Source of the DNA: Priapulus caudatus
Lineage: Eukaryota > Priapulida > Priapulimorpha > Priapulimorphida > Priapulidae
Direction of reading: 5' to 3'
NCBI RefSeq assembly: GCF_000485595.1
Contig: NW_014578004.1
Coordinates: 45,840 to 109,839, forward strand
Length of the DNA: 64,000 nt
Shown here: one piece after another, positions 11,101 to 23,100 of the stretch
Numbering within the stretch: position 1 is the first letter of the stretch
Layout of the letters: each line of letters opens with the position of its first letter
Notes under the pieces: generated by a model
Seen by the model: the letters and a program-made list of their open reading frames with translations, nothing else
Databases searched by the model: none
Told to the model about the DNA's origin: nothing
Position numbers and translations under genes: made by a program

Positions 11101-14100
11101 GCTGCGGTACCTGGACATATTTGATCGAATTCATTCCGTCTCAAGCAATCCTCCGACTCTGTGCACCCGAAGTGCATTGGCCAGCTGTTCACGGCAGGTA
11201 GTGCTGAACACACTGAGACATCAGCCTCCAGCGCGGCCCTCATCACACGCTTCAACAGCTTGTACCATACATGCCAGATCTAAGCGCGAACGTGACAAAA
11301 ACATGGAACAAACAGTTCACACAGGGCTCATGTAGAGAGTTGGCAACCACACGTGCGTAGCATGCGGCCGCATGCATGCTATGGACGCCTACTAAAACGA
11401 TCACCAGGCTACTAACGACCGCCGATTTTGGCGTCACCATTGTAGGTGTTCATACGTCTCTCACTCTAACGCACTCTACTACGCACGTAACTCGGCGTGA
11501 ACGATTAAACTGTTCTTTGCATGAATGAACTGCACGTATGCGTCGTATTATTACATTTCTATGCTGAGGGGCTATTAAAAAACGCAGACTCAAAGACTGG
11601 CCAAATTTGAGTTTCATTGGAGAAATAAATAGCTTAGCTTCTTGTTTTCTGGTTCTTGAGCAATATGTATCAACACGCGTATTTTTCCATTCTGAATAAA
11701 TGAAATGCTTTGTTTAATGGGCAAAACTATGACAGACGCTTATATTATCAATAATAAATGTAAGAAAGAGTGTTCCGTTAGCTTTTGAGGCAAAACCTAT
11801 CACTTTTATGTGGCAGGGCAACATTTACAGACCAATAAAAAAAATATTACTTTTCAACAAACTATTAAACAATTTAAATTAATTAAGATATTTAATTAAA
11901 AATAACGCTTTTTTTTAATTAAACTTTATACATTACTTATATTAATATATTATATACATTATTTTATTGAGCACTGGAAGCTTGCCCAAAATGCTACCGT
12001 AACTTTCATAAGCATAGCACACTCTACTGTTAGCCACCATACCTCTACTATTGTTTTCAATGTGTTTACGATATGCAGCTCCTGTTCATACAACCTGGAA
12101 CACAAATAAAAATAGTTAAACCGACGAATAACTCCTGTACAGCTGACATCAACAAACCTGCACACATCGAAGAAGATAAAAGTCAAAGCAGAAAAGATAC
12201 TCATGTAATCGTGGACACACGCTAACTCAGATGTGATAATTAATGTACTAAGAACAACCATCACAATCACAACAGGCCATGTAAAGCCGAGTGATACAAT
12301 TCTGCTAGAATGAGGAAGCTCACTCTTATTCATGGGATCGACTGGTAGATTTCGTTAGAATAATGAGCTGCTCGCTCAGCTTCCTCGTTAATTCTTGCCT
12401 TGCGACTTCTTTATGTTACAATGCACTGTTTTCAACCGGTCACAGAAACCTTTCGACTTTCAAGCTAAAAACAAACGGTGTGATTTAATAGTCCTAACAC
12501 ACAATGCTGACTGTTTCAGCAGAGATTCGCAAGAGCTTGGTCAAGGTAATGTTAACAGGCTAGCTGACAAGCAGGGGTTGCACTGCAAAATAAGCATACC
12601 GGAATAATCACTTTGGTTTTAAGCTTTACTCTTTTTTGTCCTCTCACGCATATCATGCTATGCATTTACTGGACATTTAAAACATAAGCGCTCCGTCTAC
12701 ACGAGGATTTTTCCCGTGTTAAGCATCTACATGAGGGCGCTAACCCGGGATAATCGTCTTAACGCGGTTTTTTAAAAATTAGTGGTTAGTGTAACCCCGC
12801 GATGTAGGAAGGTTAACTAACCGGCTTTAAGAGCTGTCCCGGTTAAGCGTCATGTATTACGCTGCTAACCCCGTGTTTTTGGGGTTATGCGCATAGTTTT
12901 CTTAACGCCTGCGAATAGGCGGCAATAGTGAAGCCATAGTCGCACTTAATAGACAATAGAACAATAGAAACATCTTCGTGTGCAGAACCGGCTCAAGGGT
13001 GGAGGCGGGAGGTGCTCGTGTAGACGCTACGCATTTCTTATCCCGGGTTTACGCTATACCCGAGACTGTTCTTAACGACGCGGGTTAAGGAAACCATCGT
13101 GTAGTACGAAGCTATACATCTCGGAATGCAAAGTGCAAGTTACCCTAAAGACTCTGGGCTGACTGGCTGTAGGAAGGGTCCGGGCTCAAAATCCTCTGCC
13201 TCATACACGGTCCGCGGAGTCATATGCCTAGCACATGAGCATCTGACATGGCATTCTTTACCGCTCCGCTCTGCAGATACAGACCAAGAAAAAAGCTCTA
13301 TATCTATATATACAAACGTTAAACACAACGCAAATANNNNNNNNNNCTTGATTGAATGCAATACACACATGCATGCTTAATGATAAACACTTGACAGCCA
13401 CACCGTACTAGGAATTCTACCGCGCCGTGGAACCGGCTGCCGCTAGCGGCAGAGGCCGAGCGAGATCGGCAAGGCGCGGGACCGACCTGGACAATCGATT
13501 TCCAGGGCGACTTTTGCTTTTGGGGTCGCCCCCGATATCGTATTTTCGGGGGCTCTTTTTGGCATTTCGGGGGCGAAATCACCCGCCGCCCTCGTGTATT
13601 TTTTCCCCTGATGCACATACACACAGACATATTGTTTAAAAACATGTTTTGCAGGTTGTTACTATCTTTACTCACAATTATAATATATAATATCATTCAC
13701 ATAATTCATCACATCCCATACTTGGTCTATTGCAATCAACTATATTATACAAACCTAACTCATCAAATAACTGTGACTATAACCCCTCCATACCTATCTT
13801 CTGGTGTTCTTGCTAAATACTCTCTCTCAATCAGTCCTTCTATTCTTTTCTTGATGATCACAGGACTTGGAAGGAATCTCGCCTTCAACTGCTGTGTAAC
13901 CTTGAAGATAAATATTTAGTTACGACCACTTAGCAGCCTCTAGGAACATTGACAATTCAGGGTAGCCACTGCACAAATACTCCCTGAAATCAACTCGTGT
14001 GATGCATCAGCACAACCTGACAGATGAGGCCGCTGAATAAACATCAGTCGCTCTGCACCGTATCATGATTCTATCACGACAATATGAAGCAGTCAATACA

Positions 14101-17100
14101 ACATGCACCACGCGTGATATATATGCGGTGAGCTATTACGGACAGGAACGGGTGGATCCCTGTACATGTTGGTTTCTCGCTCGCAATCTGACCCACTGTG
14201 CTACCCGCATACTCTTACCTGGGGTCACAGCACCCCCCAGCCATAACCCTCTTAATCTAGCTACACTCACAATGCAGCAATAACTTTACATGTTGTACTC
14301 TGCAAGCACATAGGCAACAAAGACAGGTAATGATTTAGATGGCCTTTTGAAATGACATTGGCCTTCAAAATGTTTGCATTCGTTATAGTTTTTCTCACTA
14401 GTTACCACCTAAACCTCACTAGTAAACACACGCATGAGCAAACATTCTCGATGACGCAATTCTATGTGTGCATTCCCTCTGACAATGTACGTGTTTAAAA
14501 AATACTCACGCAGGTTTACAGAGATGAAAATTATGCCAGGGCTTGTTGTGAGAATGATATTATAAGTATAAACACTAGCAAACCAGCACTGTACTACACT
14601 CACTGCTAGTCAGGGTTCATAGTAGTAAGACACATGTTGAAATAAGGACTTATAAGACCCTTTCTGGAGGCCAAAATAAGACTTTTTTACGCGATTTCTG
14701 ATAGATCACCGACTATTAAAATACACTAATAATATTTATATTCAAAATTGCACAGCAGATTTAATTATTCCGTATTATATATACAACAATACTGCAAAAA
14801 ATAAGGACTATTAAGTACTTTCTAAGAGTCACGCAAAAATAGAGTACTCAATAAGGGCCCTTAGTTTATTTCTGGAAAAATACTTAAAGACTTGGAAGAC
14901 CCACGACCCTGTAGTTGCTGATACATAGCTTATCACGGAACGACTGCAACACAAACTCCTGGAAACATATTCACACCGATTTATCTATAAGTGAGGCTGT
15001 AAAAAATATCACTGCAACAAAAATCCTGTATTATGAACTACAGAAACATGGAGGACCATGGACTAGACACTAAACCGCCGAAGACTCACGCTGGACCATC
15101 CGTATCCCAAAAATGTTACAAAAATCTTCTGACATAAACAAATGCACCAATCAAAAGGACTCATGCAAAATATACCCCACTGCCCGTAATACAGCTAAGA
15201 AGAAAAAAAAACTAAAGTCCTCCGCAAGAAAGTATTCATGCATAAATATCACCCACTGCCCAGAATAAATGCTAAGAAAAAAGAAAGAAGAGAAGTCTCC
15301 TGCAAGAAAGTATTTCCAAGCAACCACAAAAATATTCACCCCACTGGCCCAGTAGCCCCCCGACCCCTATATCTACCACCAACCTACAGCCACCCACCCC
15401 ACCACTCGCGCACCCACCCCCGCAGCCACGAGCAGGGCAACGTACCTCAGGGACGAGCCTTATTTGCATCGCTCTACCTTCATGAGCGCACGATGGCCGC
15501 CTCTACTCAATGTGTGCGGTCCTCGCCACCTTGCTGCGCGCTCCTGCGTTCAGGACCGACCACCCACTTCGCAACCACTGCAAGACGCGAACAAACAACC
15601 TGTACTATATCAGTGCTTCTTAAACTGGTGAATGGTTCACCCAAGGGTGAATGAAATTATTTTGGGGTGCATGAAACTGACCAAAAATACACGGAAATTT
15701 AGTCGCGGGTTAATGAAATTTTGTGGTAAAGGCACGAGGGTGACTGACACTAAATTAGTTTAAGACCGACCTAGGTTTTACAACAACACGTATCCTATAA
15801 CAACCCGTGTACTATATCATTGTGCTGACTTAGGTTTACGAAAACACGCATCTTTTGACAATCCATACCGGTTTTATATTACCGCTCGCCTATTACGTTC
15901 AAAGACTTTGCACTAGTGAGCTAATTCGGATTTCTCTGTTAAGAGACGTGTGTGCTGCTTATTAAACTAAGGTGAACACTGATCAATAAACTCAATAAAT
16001 GGTGATGATTACCTTCCCACATTCGAAAGTATTTATAGATATGATATCTTTGTTACTGCACACATCCTATTGATCCACCAGTTACAGCATTTCTCCATCA
16101 CACATAGTACTGCATGTGAGATGCACTTACCTGCCTGGATCTTCACTCGATGTAGCTTGGATATAAATTGGTCATTAACGTAGAACAAATGAGATGGCTC
16201 TGAAATTATACAAGAAAACAGCTTAGTACCATAAAAGCAAAAATACTTTTATAAGGACACTCGAACGGTATAAAATAATCCTCATAAAGTATAACAGTAT
16301 CCTAATAAATGGTCGTATAGAAAATTGTTCTCTATGCAGCATAACTGCTTTATCGGGCTGCTGCTGGTTCAGTGGTTAGAGCCCTTCTATTTACCCCTGC
16401 CAAGCCACTGTTGGACGATGGCAATCACATGCCAGAAGTCACGCATTTACACGTGTGATCATATCTTGTCACAGGTAATATGAACATTCTCTACACTGAC
16501 AGATGAATGGATGTAGAGACATCAGCTGACTGATGGAAAAACAACAATAGGGATTGACTATTTGCATACAATGATATTCAAATCAATATAAAAATCTTAC
16601 CACACAACAACACCTGAACAATCTTAACACTCGCACGATAGTTATAACAAGAAGTTACCCACTTAGTACTGCACTCACCTATTTCTTTACACTTGGGTTC
16701 CTTGACTAGTATTCGCTGAGTGAGCTTGCCCAACGCCAGTGACTGGAGGGCTCGAATTAAGTCCTTCTCTCCTATATCCGTTTCCGTCTGTATCTCCTGC
16801 CGAAATCAAACGTACGCTGATCAGCCAACGTTATTCAACATGCCTTCAGAAAATACTCGCTGGTTGACCACTCTATCAACACGCAGCTGGCATTGTCGCG
16901 CATTACCATAACGCAATACAGGTGCAGTGCCTAGCACTCAAGCTTAACTTCCAAACATCTTGCACAATTTAGCAGCACCAAACTAACAAAATGCATGCAC
17001 TCCATCACTCGCCTCATACGTGAGCTTGTCCCTCTGGTTGAACAGCATCAGCACACACATCTGGTAGGTCGAGACCTGAATGATGTGCTTGCGCGGCGTA

Positions 17101-20100
17101 ACGCTCTTACTGCTTGTGCTGGTGCTAGCACCGCCCTCCTCCTTCCTGCTGCCGAAAAAGGTCGCGTTGAGGTCAGCCGATCCGAGTTGCAGCTGCAACG
17201 TCAGTTGTCGCCCGCTGTGCTTCGCTAGGTAGAACCTGGCAATGGGAGAAGAACCAAGGGTTATCCTGCTGTGTGATCGAAAGATTAATATGCTTAGCAA
17301 TCAAACAACCGTTACAGAGAATCAACGTGAATTCAAGACGATAAACAGTTTTCTCAGCAGTAGCACGTTGTTTTTTATGTTTTCACAACAAATAATGACT
17401 GTTTATCTGTCATCTCAATACTGCTCGTACTTCACAGAAGGCATATAAGGACTTCAACTAATGCCACCACTGTTATAAGCATTAACGAGGATACTTGCAA
17501 ATTTACATATCTGGGACATGTCATTCATAAACCACGGACTGTAGACACATTATCACAACAATAATGAGACAATTAACTTTATGGGGGTGTGCCGACTGTT
17601 TACTGCCTGTATTCTTACTTCTTAAAAATTTCAAAAGCATGGCGGGGTGCAGCTGGAATCGTGCATCTGGGTGACGACGACTGCGTAGGCCAGAAACCAG
17701 TTGTAAGCACGCGCACATATAGATCGACACCGTGCAAGTTAATCTGAAACAGCAAAAGTAGATATGTTTACTATGAATCAATTCAAACTTCAAATAGACT
17801 GCGATCATTGTTAACAACTAAGATCAAAACTACGTCACATATGTATTAAATCATAATTATTTTTAAGAAGTCTGGCACCTGGCAAAACTTGGTAAGAACA
17901 ATAACAAAATGTTAAAGCAAAAGAGGAAAAATTAAGAATACCACAACATGACCGAAATTATTTTGCAAACATGCTTCCTACATAATTTTAGACCATCACT
18001 ATGGGAAGATACTTTCGGTGGACAGTTGAAAATGTTAGCAAACTCATATTATGAAGAGAAATAAGCTGTAAAACAGTAAACACCATATATATAACTTACC
18101 GTCTGTGCATGGCTCTTGAATTCGTCCATAGTTGTATTAGACACGGTCATGTCCTTGAACATACCTTCCAGTTTGGAGGTAAACTGACAACCACATTCCG
18201 TCTACAAATAGAGCAAAAAACTGGCTTCAATATTTGATCTTGACACTCTTCCTACTAATAGAAGGCAGTCGTACCTTTTTATGAGAGTATATGCAATAGG
18301 TAGCAGTCCCTTTAGTAAAGCAGCAACTTCAGAAGGGGGTGGTACCTTTATAAGGGACCAGCACCTTCAATAGGTAGCAGTACCTTCAGTAGAGTGCAAT
18401 AACTTCAGTAAAGAGCAGTACCTATATTACGTCAATATACCTTTAGAAGAAAGCAATACCTTTAGTTTGGAAATCATGTTTTTCTCAGAATCGTCAGAGA
18501 CGCTCTTGTTGAGCAGGAGTCTCTTAGCGAGATGCTGCTTGTAGTAACGCTCAAACACATCCTTCTCCTGCAGGAATCTAAATAGAACCATCGTCTTGTC
18601 GAGGACCAGCTCCACCTCTTGCTCTGTCAACTGATGGCAGAGCGAATGGCATTAATATACCTGTAGGTACCTGAATATACCTGAAGGTTTAGTTCCAGGT
18701 GTGCAGGGTGGACCGAAAGAATTCCACCAAGAAGAGAAATCGACATTACGTACGTACGACTTGCTGTGTTAAAATGCTTACTAATAAATCTGCAGCGGTG
18801 CATTCTCCTATTCACAGGATTCATCATCCTTTATAATTCCATCTCAGTTACAATAGAGAAGCAACGTGGAGTTATATTTGTAATCTTCTACGTGTTCTAG
18901 TTCATAAATGGACGAAACAACATTGGGCAAGTCAACTTATGACAACTTGATTTTTAACCAACAGTCACGCATTCCACGACAAACTGCTTTATATAGCAGC
19001 ATGAAGCGAACCCATTCAGAAACCTCATCTATGGTTTAGTGCTGCAGCAACCTTCATACAAATCGACGCGTGCTACACTGCTAGCAGCAACTTACGCACA
19101 TGTTCACACTCACCCCTTTCACACCCTTTTTGAGCTTGTCATCAATGAAGAGTGACAGGTACTCTGGACTCTTCGGGTTGAGATTGAGGAAGTATTCGAA
19201 GTCACTAGATATCACTTGCTTGAACTTCATATCATCTCCAAACGATTCGTGTAGGAAGTGGTCAAACCGATCTTTAAGATCCAGTAAACTCTGTAGAAAA
19301 GAAAAAAAGGAACACGCCCAGTAAAAGCAAAAAACCAAAATGACCCATCGAGACTCGTTATCGATTTGCAACTTTTACATTTCACAAGCTGAAAGTGATT
19401 ACTTTACGATTAAGACTTTGGAAATAGTTTATTGTGTCATTGATAATTTCTCATTAAGTTGAAAAGTCGTGGGACATAGAGAGGGTGCCAACCCTGCCCT
19501 ATTGCCTGTTCTGATTATAGTTTCAAAACATCATAAATAGTTATAACATCATGAATCTAGGATTTCATAACTTCCCCTAACAAATTAGTGGAAGCGGATG
19601 CATAATTCCTCTACATAGTAAAGTTATAACCGAAGAAATATTTTCACAAATCTGCACCCTTGCGATCCCTAAACCCTCACCCCCATCCGAAACTAAGCCG
19701 GTCACCATGACGACAGGGCGGATGCTGCGTACCTGGACATAGTTGATCGGATTCTTCGTCTCAGCATCCTCGGACTCTGTCACGAGTGCTTTGCCCTGTT
19801 CACGCAGGTAGCTGCTGACACACTGAGACATCGCCTCCAGCCCACCCTCCACACGCTTCAACAGCTTGTACATACATGCCAGATCTACGCGAACGTGGAC
19901 AAAAACAACGGGAACAAGACAGTCAAACAGAGCATGTAGAGAGTGACAACACACGTGCGTGGCATCGCCGATCACGGCTATGGACGCCTACTAACGATCA
20001 CGGCTACTAACGACCGCGATTTTGGCGTCACCATTGTAGGTGTCCATACAGTCTCCACTCTAATCTCGAATTCATCTACTACACGTAACTCGGTGTGAAC

Positions 20101-23100
20101 GATTAAACTGTCTTTGCATGATGAACTGCACGTATGCGTCGTATTTACATTTCTATGCTGAGCTATTAAAACCAGACTCAAAGACTGGCAATTTGAGTTT
20201 CATTGGAGAAATAAATAGCTTACCTTCTGTTTTCTGGTTCTTGAGCATATGTATCACACCGGTATTTTCCATCTGAATAAATGAAATGCTTTGTTTAGCA
20301 AACTATGAAAGACCTTATATTATCAATAATAAATGTAAGAAGTGTTCCGTTAGCTTTGAGCAAAACCTACACTTTTATGTGCAGCAACATTTACAGACCA
20401 ATAAACAAAATATTACTTCAACAAACTATTAAACCTATTTAAATTAATTAAAATATTTATATAAAAATAACCTTTTTTTTTATTTAAACATTTATACATT
20501 ACTTATATTAATATATTATATACATTATTTTATTGACCTGGACTTGAAAATGCTACGTAACTTTTCATAACATACACTACTCTAATGTTACCAACCATAC
20601 CTCTACTATTGTTTTCATGTGTTTACATATCAGCTCCTGTTCAACAACCTGCAACGCATAAAATAGTTAAACGACGAATAACTCCTGTACAGCTGACATC
20701 AACAACCTGCACACATCGAAAAGATGAAAACGTCAAAACAGCAAAAGATACTCATGTAATCGTGACACACCTAACTCAGAATGTGATAATTAATTACTAG
20801 AAACAACCATCACAATCACAACAGCCACGTAACTGAGTAAACATTCTGCTAGAATGAGGAACTCACTCTTATTATAGGATCGACTGTAGATTTCGTTAGA
20901 TAATGAGCTGCTCGCTCAGCTTCCTCGTTAATTCTTGCTTCGACCTTCTTTATGTATACAGATGCACTGTTTTCACCCAGAAACCTTTGACTTTCAAGCT
21001 GAAAAACAAACGGTGTGATTTAATAGTCCTAACACACAACGCCTGACTGGCAGCAGAGATTCCAAGAGCTTGGTCAAGGTAATTGTTAACAGCTAGCTGA
21101 CAAGCAGGGGTTGCACTGCAAATAACATCACCGAATAATCACTTTGGTTTTAAGCTTTACTCTTTTTTGTTCCTCTCACCATATCATGCTACATTTACTG
21201 GACATTCAAAACATACGCTCCGTCTACACGAGGATTTTTAACCCGGGTTAAGCGTCTACATGAGGGCCTAACCCGGGTTAACTAACCCGGGATACGTCTT
21301 AACCCGGGTTAGTGTAACCCCGTGATGTGAGGAGGATTAACTAACCCGGGATACGTCTTAACCTGGGTTAGTGTAACCCTGTGATGTGAGGAGGGATAGG
21401 GTTAGGGTTAGGGTTAGGGTTTGGGTAACCCCGTGATGTGAGGGGAGTTAAGCGTCATGTAGACGCTGCTAACCCGGGTTAGCGCATAGTTCCTTAACCC
21501 TGCGATAGACAATAGAACAATAGGAATGTCTCGTGTGCCAGAACCGCTCAAGGGTGGAGCGGGTGGTGCTCGTGTAGACGCTACGCATTTCTTATCCCGG
21601 GTTACGCTAACCCGAGACTGTTCTTAACCCGGGTTAAGGAAACGTCGTGTAGACGAGGCTATACATCTCGAATGCAGTGCAGATTACCCTAAAGAACTCT
21701 GCTGACTGCTGTAGGAAGGGTCGCTCAAAATCCTCCTCATACACGGTCCGCGAGTCAATGCCTAGCACCATGAGCATCTGACATGCATTCTTTACCGCTC
21801 CCCTGCAGATACACCAAAGAAAACACTCTATTATCTATATATACAAAGTTAAAACAACAACCAATAAACTTTTCACTATCTTTGACAAATTGCAGCAATC
21901 TCCATTATTACATTCAGTGTCAGAAAAACAACCAGCAAATGGGAAAATAAATTAGTATTGGAGGCGAGGAAATTGCTATCAAATTATTATTTTTCTTTTG
22001 CCCCTACATTCTATAATCATTGTACAACCCTGGAAAGCATATATGATCTTAACAACCATGCTACTTGCACTTTCACAGTAATTCAAATTTTAGTTAGTTT
22101 ATTATGAAACCTATAAACATAATAAATAATGAACAACATTAGGAAGTCTGGTTTGTAAGGTAATGCACATTGAAATCAGATAAACTAATGTGAATTTGGG
22201 GGTAAGGGTTATAAAAACCACTAAACGACACGATGTGTCAGTTATTCCAGCATTCGCCAACAGATCGGTTCAGATAGCCTCACCTGTCTGTGACCTCTCC
22301 CTTCCGTTCACACATAACCATGTCCAAAAGCGTCTGTTGAAGACGGTCCTTAATCTGGCCATAGTGTAGAACCTGATCCCTGAATATCATCAGACCAAGG
22401 TTATAGACGTTATCCACGTTGTTCTGCTGCACGTAGACTCGGTCCTGCAAAAACAAACAAAAAGTTATACAAATAACAGGGGTAGAAATTAACTTTTGAA
22501 CAAGCGAGTCCAACGGACTCCCTACCCTCAAAAAGAGGGAGTCCTCAGCAAAATGAGGGAGTCCGCAGTCTGAAGTTCAAACTAAAGATATTAACAAAAT
22601 GACATTTGCGGTGCACGTCTGCCAAATTTTCTTGGAACATTTCCTTAAAAAATATGGTCATTCCGCGAGGACATGCTTTGGACTGAACTAGTTAGTATAG
22701 CAGAATTTTCAGAGAGTCACACGGACTCCTGCATGTCACGTGTCAAATAAGGGAGTCCAACAGTAAATCAGGGAGTATTTGACTCCGGACTCGCGTTAAT
22801 TTCATACCCTGAATAATGAATCTATCACTGTGTCACAATGTTAATTCCTATGTTAGCAGCACTTTAACAGAATATAAAAAAGCTTAAACACGTAAATTGT
22901 ATTCTATTCGTGAAAAGTTGAACTTTTCATTATTTACTGTCCTGTCCACTGCAACAATTAATTTAAGGTTCAACATTCTTTTGATGCAAGCAAGCAGGAT
23001 TAATACGCACCATGTACATCAGTATGTCCCTAATCATCACCATACTAGTTTGATGGTCATTCCATGCTTGATTTAGTGTCTGCAGGAAGTTGTTGTTTAG

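Larger units (their letters stand above)
5152..13290 (-). pseudogene. CUL3: Second, frameshifted copy of CUL3 exons 5-18 (probable assembly duplicate)
   Basis: Recognisable exons, approximate: 18 at 5152-5258, 17 at 6585-6734, 16 at 7243-7318, 15 at 7831-7965, 14 at 8257-8490, 13 at 8903-9029, 12 at 9396-9510, 11 at 9787-9974, 10 at 10487-10672, 9 at 11109-11283, 8 at 11640-11692, 7 at 12043-12094, 6 at 12326-12467, 5 at 13150-13271. Single-base insertions and deletions break nearly every exon, yet splice sites and order are kept and introns align throughout with 13.8-21.8 kb. Indels are as common in introns as in exons and often sit in short homopolymers. This looks like uncorrected long-read sequence of the other haplotype, ending at the N gap 13337-13346. 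A genuine tandem pseudogene is the alternative. Exon 17 is better preserved here than in the other copy ([15 protein letters not shown] is readable, then a frameshift). Confidence 0.8.

Noticed and set aside
21395-21424. Evidence that the contig is near a chromosome end
   Set aside because: Only four telomere-like units, embedded in a transposon inside a gene intron.
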